A stretch of DNA of 64,000 nucleotides from Altererythrobacter sp. B11 (GCF_003569745.1 NZ_AP018498.1:2953001-3017000); one strand, 5' to 3'. Positions 1-8,503 are shown, counted from the first letter of the stretch. The notes: generated by a model not told the origin, from the sequence alone. A program made the numbers and translations.

Positions 1-260
1 CCCACGCGGCCACCGACCTTCTCGCCCAGCAGTTCCGCAATGCGCTCCGCCGCCGCGCGGGCGGCGACCCGGCGCGGGCTGAGCAGGATCACCTGCCCCG
101 TGCACCATGGCTCATCGAGCAAGGCCGGAGCCACGGCGGTCGTTTTGCCGGCCCCAGGCGGCGCAATCAGCACCGCCGAGTTTCGCCCGCGCAAGGCAGC
201 CAGCAGCTGCGGCAACACAACGCGGATCGGCAGATCGTCCATCGAGGCCGCTTCCGTCAT
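1..260 (-). CDS. hrpB: ATP-dependent helicase HrpB, N-terminal part (cut by window edge)
   Basis: Only the first 86 or so codons are present; the rest lies left of the window. The translation starts [16 protein letters not shown], shows Walker A (APPGAGKTT, residues 33-41) and continues into [19 protein letters not shown], which matches motif Ia of HrpB-type DExH helicases. HrpB is a superfamily 2 ATP-dependent RNA helicase-like protein of poorly known role. The start at 260 is the first ATG; a second in-frame ATG lies at 242, just before DDLPI, and could be the true start. The gene runs in the same direction as ispB, 46 bp downstream of its stop, so the two may be co-transcribed. Family is clear from motif context; function is by family only. 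Confidence 0.8.
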   Translation of the reverse strand, partial: MTEAASMDDLPIRVVLPQLLAALRGRNSAVLIAPPGAGKTTAVAPALLDEPWCTGQVILLSPRRVAARAAAERIAELLGEKVGGRV

Positions 261-306
261 CCAGAACCTGCTTCAGCGCCCGGGCAAAGCGCCGCCGGCC
301 AAATGC

Positions 307-1317
307 TCAATACCCGCGGCTGACCGCGAATTGCGCCGCTTCGACCATCGCGGCGCGTGCCTTGCCGTCGGGGAAAATCGCCAGCGCGTCGCAGGCGCGC
401 GCCGCGTAGTGGCGCGCGCGTTCGCGCGTGGCGGCCACGGCGTCGTGCCGGCGGATTAGTTCCACGGCGTGGGCCAGATCCTCGTCCTCGCTGCGGAAGC
501 CGGCGATCGCATCCTTCCAGAAGCGCCGCTCCTCATCCGAACCGCGCGCATAGGCGAGGATTACCGGCAGCGTCATCTTCCCTTCACGGAAATCGTCGCC
601 CCGGTTCTTGCCCATTTCGGCAGTGCCGGTGTCGTAATCGATCGCGTCGTCGACCAGTTGGAACGCAATGCCGAGATTGCGGCCGTAATCGTCCAGCGCC
701 TGCTCTTCCGCCTCGCCACATTCGGCGATCACGGCGGCGATGCGGCTGGCGGCGGCGAACAGGGCGGCCGTCTTCGCGCCGATGATGTTGAGATAGCGCT
801 CCTCGCTCGTCTCGATCCGGCGCTGCGCGGTGAGCTGGTCAACCTCGCCCTGGGCAATGATCGCGCTGGCGCCCGAAAGGATCTTCAGGACCTTCAGGCT
901 GCCGTCCTCCACCATCAGCTCGAAGGAGCGGGAGAACAGGAAATCGCCCACCAGGACGGTGGCGGGATTGCCAAAGACGATGTTGGCCGCTTCCTTGCCC
1001 CGTCGGGTTTCAGAGCCGTCCACCACGTCATCATGCAACAGCGTAGCCGTGTGGATGAATTCCACCGCGGCGGCGAGGCGATGATGGCGGGTGCCCTGAT
1101 AGCCGACCAGCTCCGCGCCGGCGAGCGTCAGCATCGGGCGCATGCGCTTGCCCCCGCCGGCAATCAGATGGCCGGCAAGTGCGGGAATCAGGGGGATTTC
1201 GCTCTGCATCCGGTCGAGGATGATGGCATTCACCGAATTCATCGCCGTCGCCGTCAAAGACAGGATGGGCGTGAGAGTGGGCGTCTGCCGCTTCAGCTGG
1301 ATAACCTCTCCGCTCAT
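307..1317 (-). CDS. ispB: Polyprenyl diphosphate synthase (octaprenyl/decaprenyl type)
   Basis: 336-aa trans-isoprenyl diphosphate synthase that extends allylic diphosphates with IPP to make the ubiquinone side chain. Seen: GGGKRMRP (about residues 54-61), first Asp-rich motif LLHDDVVD (93-100) and second Asp-rich region QLVDDAIDY (220-228), the two Mg-diphosphate binding sites of the family. Length fits IspB/long-chain synthases rather than the shorter farnesyl synthases (about 300 aa). Chain length cannot be read with certainty from sequence; decaprenyl is usual in sphingomonads. Divergent from the chorismate mutase gene, with a 65-bp gap that must hold both promoters. Confidence 0.93.
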   Translation of the reverse strand: MSGEVIQLKRQTPTLTPILSLTATAMNSVNAIILDRMQSEIPLIPALAGHLIAGGGKRMRPMLTLAGAELVGYQGTRHHRLAAAVEFIHTATLLHDDVVDGSETRRGKEAANIVFGNPATVLVGDFLFSRSFELMVEDGSLKVLKILSGASAIIAQGEVDQLTAQRRIETSEERYLNIIGAKTAALFAAASRIAAVIAECGEAEEQALDDYGRNLGIAFQLVDDAIDYDTGTAEMGKNRGDDFREGKMTLPVILAYARGSDEERRFWKDAIAGFRSEDEDLAHAVELIRRHDAVAATRERARHYAARACDALAIFPDGKARAAMVEAAQFAVSRGY

Positions 1318-1382
1318 ATCGCGCAGATGGCCGGTCAGTGCGCGCTTGGCAAGCGCGGAATCCCTGCTAGCGTCCGCCCGTC

Positions 1383-1724
1383 ATGGCCAGTCAGAGCGAA
1401 CGCACAAACCCCCAGTCCCTGCCCGATGCCGCGCCCGACGCGCCGGCAGACCCGGTGCTCTCCTCCTATCGCAAGAGCATCGACAATATCGACGCGGCGC
1501 TGATCCACATGCTGGCAGAGCGTTTCCGCATCACCCAGGCAGTGGGGGAGCACAAGGCGCGCGCAGCCATGCCGGCCGCCGATCCCGAACGGGAGAAGCG
1601 CCAGATCCAGCGGCTGCGCAAGCTGGCGGAGGAAGCCGATCTCGATCCCGAGTTCAGCGAGAAGTTCATCCGCTTCGTGATCGAGGAAGTAATCCGCCAC
1701 CACCGCCGCGCGGCGAAGCGCTGA
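1383..1724 (+). CDS. Chorismate mutase, AroQ class
   Basis: 113-aa single-domain chorismate mutase converting chorismate to prephenate for Phe/Tyr synthesis. After a Pro/Ala-rich leader of about 25 residues, the helical AroQ fold is recognisable: SYRKSIDNIDAALIHMLAERF (helix 1, written here as its conserved R..ID.ID..L..LL.ERF pattern), then K (GEHKA) and the C-terminal helix with IRFVIEEVIRHHR. The conserved Arg, Asp and Lys of the active site are present. It is free-standing, not fused to prephenate dehydratase or dehydrogenase. ATG at 1383 is preceded by CGCCCGTC, a weak ribosome site. Convergent with the PilZ gene. Confidence 0.88.
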   Translation: MASQSERTNPQSLPDAAPDAPADPVLSSYRKSIDNIDAALIHMLAERFRITQAVGEHKARAAMPAADPEREKRQIQRLRKLAEEADLDPEFSEKFIRFVIEEVIRHHRRAAKR

Positions 1725-1743
1725 GGCTCGCGGGGCCCGCGCG

Positions 1744-2073
1744 TCAGCCGCCGAAGCCGCCCTTCAGCAGAGCGGCACCCAACGCCGCCTCGCTGATCGG
1801 CTCGTGGAACTGGCAGCCGTAAACGTTTCGGCTTTCGATCCGGACAACGCGCGCCTGCACCTTGCCCGCTTCGGGAAGTTCGAGCTGAACGGTTTCTCCC
1901 ACCATCAGTTCGCGCTCCACGCGGACGAGCATGCCGCCGAGAGACAGATTATAGATAAGCGCGCGGCGGTCCCGCTCGGGCATCCATGCGCAGAGGCGTA
2001 TCGCATAGCGGCCCGCACCCCGCGCACCTGCGCGCGGCTGTTCGGGTTCCATCTGGGCGAGTAATACCGTCAT
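1744..2073 (-). CDS. PilZ domain protein
   Basis: 109-aa single PilZ domain. The conserved second motif reads YNLSLGGMLV (D/NxSxxG), and basic residues RYAIR and ERDRR precede it where the RxxxR c-di-GMP binding motif usually lies. The rest is an all-beta pattern ending in a short alanine-rich tail. No output domain is attached, so it would act by binding a partner. Whether it truly binds c-di-GMP depends on the N-terminal Arg pair, which I can see only loosely. Monocistronic; lies between the chorismate mutase gene (convergent) and the two-component operon (same strand, 87 bp upstream). Confidence 0.8.
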   Translation of the reverse strand: MTVLLAQMEPEQPRAGARGAGRYAIRLCAWMPERDRRALIYNLSLGGMLVRVERELMVGETVQLELPEAGKVQARVVRIESRNVYGCQFHEPISEAALGAALLKGGFGG

Positions 2074-2160
2074 CCGTCCCTCTCGCGGAAGCGAAAGGGT
2101 CGCAGCAGATGGTCAATAAAGCGCTAAGGCCCAGGATGCGGTTTTCCTTATCTGGGGTCA

Positions 2161-3633
2161 TCATGCGGCAGCGCGCGGCAGGCGCACGCTGACCAGCAAG
2201 CCACCAAGATCTTCGCTTTCGCCCAGCTCCACCGATCCGCCATAAATTTCTACCACGTCGCGCACGATCGCGAGGCCAAGGCCGGTGCCCGGCTGCCCGG
2301 TGTCCAGCCTTGCGCCGCGCGCGAACAGGCGCAGGCGGTCAGCTTCGGCGATACCCCCGCCATCATCCTCGACCCAGATCGAGCATTGGGAATCATCCGG
2401 GTTCGGATCCACGGTAACGAAAACGCTGCCGCCGCCATATTTAGCGGCGTTCTCAATGAGGTTGCCGAGGATCTCCTCCAGATCCTGCCGCTCTATCGCA
2501 ACCTGCGCCGTCGCATTGCCCACCAGATCGAAACGAACTGCCGGATAGAGCCGGCCCACCGCGCGCTCCACTGCCTCGGCCACTTCCAGCACATTGGCTC
2601 GTGCATGCCCCCCGGCGCGGCGTCCGACGGCGCGGGCCCGGGCGAGATGATGGTCCACCTGCCGGCGCATGGTCCCCGCTTCGCGCAGCACCGTCTGCCC
2701 CAGGTCCGGCGCGTTGGCCGTCGCCGCATTGGTCAGCACGGTCAGCGGCGTCTTCAGCGCATGGGCCAGATTGCCCGCATGGGTGCGCGCCTCCTCCGCC
2801 TGCCGATCGACATGGGCCAGCAGCGCGTTCAGTTCCTCCACCATCGGCTGCACTTCCTGCGGCAGCGGATCGGTAACCCGGTTGGAGCCCGTGGTGCGGA
2901 TGCGCGCGATCGCGCGGCGCACCCGGCGCAGCGGGCTGAGGCCATACCAGGTCTGCAGCATGGCCATCAGGAACAGCCCGATGCCCAGCACCGCGAAGCT
3001 CCAGCCCACGATCCAGCGGATATCCGCGATCTGCTCGTTGAGCTCCTTGCGACTGCCGGCGACGACAAACTGCCAGTCCACATCGCTTCCGGGAAGGCGG
3101 ATAGTCCGCTCCACAACCCGCAGCGTTTCGGCGGGGAACTGTTCGGAATCGTAGAAATGCGGCTCGGTATGGGCGACGTCGGTACGCACGTTCAACGTAC
3201 GGTCCCACAGCGAACGGGATGGCCAGTCCTCCTGCCCTTCCCCGCTGATCTGCCAGTAAAGGCCGCTGTTCGGCTCGAGGAATCGCTGGTCGCCCAGCGG
3301 GCGGTTGAAATAGACCTCCCCTTGCGGGCCGATCTCCGCCGATCCGATCATCGCAGTGAGCAGATAATCCAGCTGCTCGTCGAATTGCTGGGTGACCTGC
3401 GCCGTCAGCGTGCGGTCGAGCGCAAGGCCGCCGACGAGCAGAAGGATGGTGATCCAGCCCGCCGCAATCAGCATCATGCGCCGGGCGAGGCTCCCCGTGT
3501 GCGGGGGAACCGCATCGCCGGCGATGGCAGCGCCTGCGTCAGCAGCGCCGGCTATCGGCGTCGCCTCTGCCCGGGGCGGAACCTCAGTCGCGCGACGGAT
3601 CGTCGGGATCGTCGAGGCTGTATCCGAGGCCAC
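2161..3633 (-). CDS. Sensor histidine kinase, PhoQ/FeuQ-like
   Basis: 490-aa membrane sensor kinase. One hydrophobic helix follows a disordered N-terminus (about residues 54-72), then a periplasmic domain of about 140 residues, a second membrane helix (about 208-228), a HAMP-like linker, the H-box LAHALKTPLTVL with phospho-accepting His near residue 291, and an ATPase domain with N-box LIENAAKYG, VEDDGGGI and GTGLGLAIV. All catalytic boxes look intact. The ATG start overlaps the regulator gene by 50 bp; a later start at the MM near residue 53 would remove the overlap but leave little before the membrane helix. Partner is the regulator immediately upstream. The signal is unknown; Mg, pH or envelope stress are typical for this group. 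Confidence 0.9.
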   Translation of the reverse strand: MASDTASTIPTIRRATEVPPRAEATPIAGAADAGAAIAGDAVPPHTGSLARRMMLIAAGWITILLLVGGLALDRTLTAQVTQQFDEQLDYLLTAMIGSAEIGPQGEVYFNRPLGDQRFLEPNSGLYWQISGEGQEDWPSRSLWDRTLNVRTDVAHTEPHFYDSEQFPAETLRVVERTIRLPGSDVDWQFVVAGSRKELNEQIADIRWIVGWSFAVLGIGLFLMAMLQTWYGLSPLRRVRRAIARIRTTGSNRVTDPLPQEVQPMVEELNALLAHVDRQAEEARTHAGNLAHALKTPLTVLTNAATANAPDLGQTVLREAGTMRRQVDHHLARARAVGRRAGGHARANVLEVAEAVERAVGRLYPAVRFDLVGNATAQVAIERQDLEEILGNLIENAAKYGGGSVFVTVDPNPDDSQCSIWVEDDGGGIAEADRLRLFARGARLDTGQPGTGLGLAIVRDVVEIYGGSVELGESEDLGGLLVSVRLPRAAA

Positions 3634-4261
3634 GTATGGTGGTGATCACATTGGCACCCAGCTTCTTGCGAATGCGGGTGACGAAGACCTCGATCGTATT
3701 CGAATCGCGGTCGAAATCCTGATCGTAGATGTGCTCGATCAGTTCGGTGCGGCTCACCACCTTGCCCTTGTGATGCATCAGGTAGCTGAGCAGCTTGTAT
3801 TCCTGCGCAGTCAGTTTCACCGGCTCGCCCGACAATGTCACGCGGCCGGAGCGGGTATCCAGCCGCACCCTTCCGGCAGTGAGTTCGGAAGAGGCGTTGC
3901 CCGATGCGCGACGGATCAGCGCGCGCAGTCGCGCAATCAGCTCCTCGGTCTGGAAAGGCTTCGCAAGATAGTCGTCAGCGCCGGAATCCAGTCCGGCCAC
4001 CTTGTCGGACCAGCTGTCCCGCGCCGTCAGTACAAGCACGGGGAAGTTGCGGCCTTCCTTGCGCCACATACCCAGCACGGTGAGCCCATCGATCTCCGGC
4101 AGGCCGAGATCGAGAATTACGGCGTCGTAATCTTCCGTGCTCCCCAGAAAGTGGCCATCTTCCCCATCCGGGGAGAGATCCACCGCATAGCCGTTCTGCT
4201 CGAGCGTCGTCTTGAGCTGCTGGCCGAGAGTCGGCTCGTCCTCGACGATCAGGATGCGCAT
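3584..4261 (-). CDS. OmpR-family response regulator, PhoP/FeuP-like
   Basis: 225-aa two-domain response regulator. Receiver domain: acidic pair EDE (7-9), phospho-acceptor Asp51 in VILDLGLPEIDG, Thr and Lys in VLTARDSWSDKVAG and DDYLAKPF. The C-terminus is a winged helix (EYKLLSYLM...RTELIEHIYD... and DSNTIEVFVTRIRKKLG). The start chosen is MRILIVEDE at 4261; an upstream in-frame ATG at 4294 would add an 11-residue tail that receivers do not have. It sits between a PepSY gene and its kinase, an arrangement common in alphaproteobacteria, and should control its own operon. Confidence 0.93.
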   Translation of the reverse strand: MRILIVEDEPTLGQQLKTTLEQNGYAVDLSPDGEDGHFLGSTEDYDAVILDLGLPEIDGLTVLGMWRKEGRNFPVLVLTARDSWSDKVAGLDSGADDYLAKPFQTEELIARLRALIRRASGNASSELTAGRVRLDTRSGRVTLSGEPVKLTAQEYKLLSYLMHHKGKVVSRTELIEHIYDQDFDRDSNTIEVFVTRIRKKLGANVITTIRGLGYSLDDPDDPSRD

Positions 4262-4341
4262 GTCTTGTCCCCTGCTGTGACGCGGCCCCAGCATGTGGGC
4301 GTTCGCCCGAAATGCGTCAACCGGATCGCCGTTCCTGCCAC

Positions 4342-4644
4342 TTATTCAGTGATTCGCAGGATCTTGCCGGTGCGCGCATCCACATCGACATAGGTGACCT
4401 GCACGCCCTTGATGAACTTGAGCCGGTAGACGTCGGTCACGCCATCATATTCGCTGGTCAGATATTTATACCCCTTCATTTGGGGCATGATGCGGCGCAC
4501 GATATCTTCCTGCCGCATGTTGCGGCCAGCTTTCATCTCCTCGCGCGCGCGCTCCTGGTCCCCGCGCGTTTGAGACTGCGCGGAAGCCGGGGCGCCGCTC
4601 ACGGCCAGCGCGGCGGACAGGAACAGTGCGATAAACTTGGTCAT
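4342..4644 (-). CDS. Secreted PepSY-domain protein
   Basis: 100-aa protein with a clear signal peptide (MTKFIALFLSAALAVSGAPASA-Q, cleavage after ASA at about residue 22) and a C-terminal PepSY-like segment with YRLKFIKGVQVTYVDVDARTGKIL. PepSY domains are small periplasmic modules often paired with PhoPQ-like systems, where they may modulate the sensor or a protease. The start at 4644 is chosen because it begins the signal peptide; an upstream in-frame ATG at 4695 adds a non-hydrophobic stretch. It lies 81 bp upstream of the regulator on the same strand and is likely the first gene of the operon. Confidence 0.85.
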   Translation of the reverse strand: MTKFIALFLSAALAVSGAPASAQSQTRGDQERAREEMKAGRNMRQEDIVRRIMPQMKGYKYLTSEYDGVTDVYRLKFIKGVQVTYVDVDARTGKILRITE

Positions 4645-4714
4645 GTGTAGGTTTTGCCTAGCGGCGGGCCATTGAACAAGGCGTGAATATCGCACTGCCG
4701 GGATAATTGCCGCG

Positions 4715-5434
4715 TCAGCGCGTCAGTTCATATTTAACGGTGACGGTGACGCCGGCCTGCACCTGGCCCGGCTGAACCGGGGTGTTCTGCGGCCGAACCG
4801 CCTCGGCCGCGACGCGGAACATCGGTGTTGGGGCCTGATGGGAGACGGACTCGTTGATTTCCAACAGGCGCACATCCGAATATCCCGCCATGCTGGCGTA
4901 GTCCCGCGCCTGCGCCAGCGCCGTCTTCATTGCATTGCGCCGGGCTTCGGCTCTCGCTGCGCTGTCATCCTCCACCGACCAGTCGGGCCCGCCCAAATCG
5001 GTTGCTCCTGCAGCCACGAGCGCATCGAGCACCTGCCCGGTCTTCTGAATGTCGCGCAGCTTGACGCTCACCCGATTGCTGGCCTGATAGCCACGAAAGA
5101 CCTGGCTGCGGCTCTCCTGATCATAGTCGTACTGGGCGCTCAGATTGATTCCGGTGGTCTGAACGTCGCGTTCGGCAATCCCAAGTTGCTTGATGCGCGC
5201 CACGACCGCGTTCATCTGCCGCGCGTTCTGCTGCATCGCCTCGACAGCGGTCTGCGCCTGGGTGGTCACACCCGCGCTGACATTGGCGACGTCCGGTGCG
5301 ACGTCCACGCTTTCATTCACCGTCAGTTCCACCACCGGGCCGGTGGCCTGAATCTGAACTTCCGCGGCGGAGGCAGGCACGGCCAGCGCGGCAAGGGCGG
5401 CGATTGAACCGGCGGTTGCGGCAATACGGATCAT
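4715..5434 (-). CDS. Periplasmic SIMPL (DUF541) domain protein
   Basis: 239-aa exported protein. Signal peptide of about 23 residues ending PASAAE. The remainder matches the SIMPL/DUF541 family (E. coli YggE): the start of the mature domain ELTVNESVDVAPDVANVSAG, the central LGIAERDVQTTGINL segment, YQASNRVSVKLRD, and the end VTVTVKYELTR. The family is linked to oxidative-stress defence and outer-membrane or periplasmic assembly, but no biochemical activity is agreed. It is divergent from uup, whose start lies 110 bp away, and is likely monocistronic. Confidence 0.88.
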   Translation of the reverse strand: MIRIAATAGSIAALAALAVPASAAEVQIQATGPVVELTVNESVDVAPDVANVSAGVTTQAQTAVEAMQQNARQMNAVVARIKQLGIAERDVQTTGINLSAQYDYDQESRSQVFRGYQASNRVSVKLRDIQKTGQVLDALVAAGATDLGGPDWSVEDDSAARAEARRNAMKTALAQARDYASMAGYSDVRLLEINESVSHQAPTPMFRVAAEAVRPQNTPVQPGQVQAGVTVTVKYELTR

Positions 5435-5543
5435 GCAAAATCTCCCAAAGGTCTGTGCGATGCTGCTGCCCCCTCGCGGCTTTCAGCGAACTGAACCGCC
5501 CGTCGCTTGTGCGCAAGGGCACGACGCACTAACTGCCGCGGCC

Positions 5544-7331
5544 ATGGCTGAAGCACCGATTGTCTCATGGGAAGGGCTGGGCCTGCAGCAGGGCGGCCGC
5601 TGGCTGTTCCGTGACCTGGACCTGCACATTGGCCCGCGTGACCGGCTGGCGCTGATCGGCCGCAACGGCGCCGGCAAAACCACGCTGTTCAAGCTGATCG
5701 ATGCTCAGATAGAAGCTGACAGGGGCAAGCGTTCTGTGCAGCCGGGGACGCGCATCGTGGTGTTGGAACAGGAGCCGGACTTCACCGGCTTCGGTACGCT
5801 GATGGATTTTGCGCTTGCTGGTGACGACGCGCCGCAACGGCACGAAGTGGAAGCGATCGCCGGCCAGCTCGGAATCGAAATGGACCGCGCGGCTGAAAGT
5901 GCCAGCGGCGGTGAGAGGCGGCGCGCCGCCCTCTCCCGCGCGCTGGCCATGGACCCCGACCTGCTGCTGATGGATGAGCCCACCAATCACCTCGATCTCG
6001 CCGCGATCGATTGGCTGGAAGGCTGGCTCTCCCGCTATAAGGGTGCTTTCATCGCGATCAGCCATGACCGGACGTTCCTAAAACGCCTGACACGCGCGAC
6101 GCTATGGCTCGATCGCGGTGGAATGCGCCGGAAGGAAGTGGGCTTCGGCGGGTACGAGGCGTGGGAAGAGCAGGTCTATGCCGAGGAAAGCCGAGCAGCG
6201 GAAAAGCTAGACGCCAAGCTGAAGATCGAAGCGCATTGGCTGGAACGCGGCGTGACCGCCCGGCGCAAGCGCAATCAGGGACGGCTGGAGAAGCTTTGGC
6301 AGATGCGGGCGCAGCGCGCCGCCATGATCAACCCCGCAGGCACAGCCAAGCTCGGCCTGGCCACCGACGATGAGGCGCGCACGAAATCTGTGATCGTGGC
6401 CGAACACGTGACCAAGCGATTCGGCGAGCGCGTGGTGATCCGCAATTTCTCGCTGCGCATCCAGCGCGGAGACCGGATCGGCGTGGTCGGCTCCAATGGC
6501 GCGGGGAAGACGACGCTGCTGAAGCTGCTGACGGGCGAACTTGCGCCCGACGAAGGCGAAGTCACGCTGGCGAAGACTCTGAACGGCGTGATGATCGACC
6601 AGCAGCGGGCGCTGATGCAGCCCGACCGCACCGTGCGCCAGATCCTGGCGGAAGGCGGGGACTGGATCGACGTGCGCGGCGTGCGCAAGCACGTCCAGGG
6701 CTATCTCAAAGACTTCCTTTTCGATCCGGCCATTGTGGACATGAAAGTGGGTGTGCTTTCCGGCGGTGAGCGTTCGCGCCTGCTGCTGGCGCGCGAATTC
6801 GCCAAGGCATCGAACCTGCTGGTGCTGGATGAACCGACGAACGATCTCGATCTCGAAACGCTCGACCTGCTGCAGGAAGTGATCGCGGATTACGAGGGCA
6901 CGGTGCTGATCGTCAGCCACGATCGCGACTTCCTCGACCGCACCGTCACGGTGACGCTTGGTCTGGACGGAAGCGGCACGGTGGACATCGTGGCAGGCGG
7001 CTATGCCGATTGGGAAGCCAAGCGCGTGAAGCGGCCGATAGGCGGCGACAAAGCCCAGAAGCAAGCGACCTCGCCCCCAGCCCCGCCGCCCGCGCCCAAG
7101 AGCAGCAAGCTCAGCTACAAGGACCAGCGCGACTACGAACTGCTGCCCAGGCGGATCGAAGAACTGGAAGCTGCCATCGCGCGAGGGGAGGAAATCCTGT
7201 CCGATCCCGCGCTTTATACCAACGACCCCCAGCGCTTCGCCAACATCAGCAAGGGTGTGGAAAATGCTCGCGCGGAAAAGGAAGCGGCAGAGGAGCGCTG
7301 GCTGGAACTCGCGGAGCTCGCTGAGGGGTGA
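5544..7331 (+). CDS. uup: ABC-F family ATPase Uup
   Basis: 595-aa cytoplasmic protein with two ABC cassettes and no membrane segments. Walker A GRNGAGKTT and GSNGAGKTT, signature motifs SGGERRRAALSRAL and SGGERSRLLLAREF, and Walker B DLLLMDEPTNHLDL and LLVLDEPTNDLDL are all intact. A proline-rich linker leads to a C-terminal coiled coil (SYKDQRDYELL...EELEAAIARGEE), the feature that marks Uup among ABC-F proteins. Uup acts on the ribosome or branched DNA intermediates and limits precise excision of transposons in E. coli. The start chosen is the ATG at 5544 (MAEAPIVSWEGL); the frame is open upstream to 5433, but the extra 37 residues look non-coding. Confidence 0.93.
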   Translation: MAEAPIVSWEGLGLQQGGRWLFRDLDLHIGPRDRLALIGRNGAGKTTLFKLIDAQIEADRGKRSVQPGTRIVVLEQEPDFTGFGTLMDFALAGDDAPQRHEVEAIAGQLGIEMDRAAESASGGERRRAALSRALAMDPDLLLMDEPTNHLDLAAIDWLEGWLSRYKGAFIAISHDRTFLKRLTRATLWLDRGGMRRKEVGFGGYEAWEEQVYAEESRAAEKLDAKLKIEAHWLERGVTARRKRNQGRLEKLWQMRAQRAAMINPAGTAKLGLATDDEARTKSVIVAEHVTKRFGERVVIRNFSLRIQRGDRIGVVGSNGAGKTTLLKLLTGELAPDEGEVTLAKTLNGVMIDQQRALMQPDRTVRQILAEGGDWIDVRGVRKHVQGYLKDFLFDPAIVDMKVGVLSGGERSRLLLAREFAKASNLLVLDEPTNDLDLETLDLLQEVIADYEGTVLIVSHDRDFLDRTVTVTLGLDGSGTVDIVAGGYADWEAKRVKRPIGGDKAQKQATSPPAPPPAPKSSKLSYKDQRDYELLPRRIEELEAAIARGEEILSDPALYTNDPQRFANISKGVENARAEKEAAEERWLELAELAEG

Positions 7332-7349
7332 GGTTGCGCCGCCCGTGCC

Positions 7350-7823
7350 TCAAGTGATGCGATAGAAATCCGCCACGCGGTCCAGCGCCAGCTTCAGCAC
7401 CAGCTTGCCGCTGCGGGCAGGCCATTCCAGCGCCTTCTCCGCTGCAGGCACCGTCTCCCCTGCGCAGACCACTCGCCACAGGATATCCTCCAGCCCCTTG
7501 CCCGCCGCCCCGATGGCTCCATGAAAGCGCTGGCGGGCCGCCACTTGGCGTTCGGTTGGGGAAAGGCCGGTGTCCGGGCGGCCTTTCACGCGCACCGGAT
7601 CCCAGCGCATTGTGATATTCGGCGCCAGCTGCGCGCGCTCGTAATCGCAGCGCAGGCGCTCCCCCGCATCGTGGAGTCGGTCGTCGAGATGGCCATGGGC
7701 ATGCAGCCAGGTAAGCGAGCTTTCGGCCAGATTGACGGTGACGCTCTGCCGCCGCTTCGTCCCATCCCTTCGGCGCGGCCCTTCCGAAGTCAGTTCCCGC
7801 GTCACCAGTTCTCTTTGCCGCAT
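7350..7823 (-). CDS. DUF6456 domain protein
   Basis: 157-aa protein. The centre reads VNLAESSLTWLHAHG, then GERLRCDYERAQLAPNITMRWD, and the end WPARSGKLVLKLALDRVADFY, which I recognise as DUF6456, a domain almost confined to Alphaproteobacteria. In other members it follows a DNA-binding region; here only a short basic leader precedes it. I recall, without being able to verify it here, a resemblance to regulators of gene transfer agents; treat that as a lead only. It is divergent from an XRE regulator, with a shared 94-bp intergenic region containing a TGTAGGAAA motif. Convergent with uup, 18 bp from its stop. Confidence 0.75.
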   Translation of the reverse strand: MRQRELVTRELTSEGPRRRDGTKRRQSVTVNLAESSLTWLHAHGHLDDRLHDAGERLRCDYERAQLAPNITMRWDPVRVKGRPDTGLSPTERQVAARQRFHGAIGAAGKGLEDILWRVVCAGETVPAAEKALEWPARSGKLVLKLALDRVADFYRIT

Positions 7824-7875
7824 GTCCGAATCTCCCTCTGCTGGTTGGCCGCGCCCCTTGCCAAAACAGCAGCCA

Positions 7876-7884
7876 TGTAGGAAA
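7876..7884 (+). promoter_or_regulatory. TGTAGGAAA motif, site A
   Basis: The nonamer TGTAGGAAA lies in the divergent DUF6456/XRE intergenic region, with a second TAGG half-site 20 bp downstream (7898-7901). The extended 12-mer TGTAGGAAAATG is repeated exactly at 40342-40353. Related sites precede the holin (12937-12945, opposite strand) and form part of the S24 repressor operator (41474-41482). An operator role is inferred from position and repetition only. Confidence 0.5.
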
Positions 7885-7917
7885 ATGCAAAACCAGATAG
7901 GTTAAAGGACTTCCGCA

Positions 7918-8496
7918 ATGATCAACCGGATCCGCGACATTCGCAAGCAGAAGGGGATGACTCTGGCGGAGGTGGCGGCTGCGTGCGAGCCGCCTACCAC
8001 GGCGCAGACCATTGGCCGGCTCGAAACTGGCATGCGCAATCTGTCTCTGGTGTGGATGAACCGGATCGCCTCTGCGTTGGGGGTGGACCCCGAACTGTTG
8101 GTGAAGGGCGAAGAGGCTGAGGCACCGAAAGTGGTGGCTCGCCTCGCCGAAGGTGGCGCGGAAGCGCTCCCCTCCCCCCGTGACGCGATCCTGCCGGCCG
8201 AGCTTGGCGCAAAGAAGGGCGCGACGCTGCTCTGTCTTGCCGTGGAAACACCGCAGGGCGAATATCGCGCGGGCGATCAGTTGTGGCTACGACAAGTTCC
8301 ACCGGCGGACGCGGCGAAGATCATCAACCGCGACGTGTTGGTGCCCCGATCAGGCGGTCGCTTCGCCTTCGGGCGCCTGATCGATCGTCAGGGCTCGATG
8401 GTCGGCCTGCTCCCCCCCGGCGCAGGACAGCGCCAGATTGTGGTGGACAAGCCGGCCTGGCTGGCGGTCGCGGAGATGCTGGTCCGCAAACTGTGA
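7918..8496 (+). CDS. XRE-family regulator with degenerate S24/LexA-fold C-terminus
   Basis: 192-aa protein. Residues 1-60 form an XRE helix-turn-helix (IRKQKGMTLAEVAAACE, then TIGRLETGMRNLS and WMNRIASALGVD). The C-terminal half (about 95-190) has the strand pattern of S24/LexA-like domains (AGDQLWLRQV, INRDVLVPRSGGRFAFGRLID, QRQIVVDK), but I see neither the Gly-Asp-Ser-Met nucleophile motif nor the catalytic Lys, so self-cleavage is unlikely. It may sense something else or dimerise through this fold. ATG at 7918 with TAAAGGA upstream. The glycosyltransferase gene starts 7 bp after its stop, so the two are probably co-transcribed. Confidence 0.8.
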   Translation: MINRIRDIRKQKGMTLAEVAAACEPPTTAQTIGRLETGMRNLSLVWMNRIASALGVDPELLVKGEEAEAPKVVARLAEGGAEALPSPRDAILPAELGAKKGATLLCLAVETPQGEYRAGDQLWLRQVPPADAAKIINRDVLVPRSGGRFAFGRLIDRQGSMVGLLPPGAGQRQIVVDKPAWLAVAEMLVRKL

Positions 8497-8503
8497 GAGG
8501 GTG

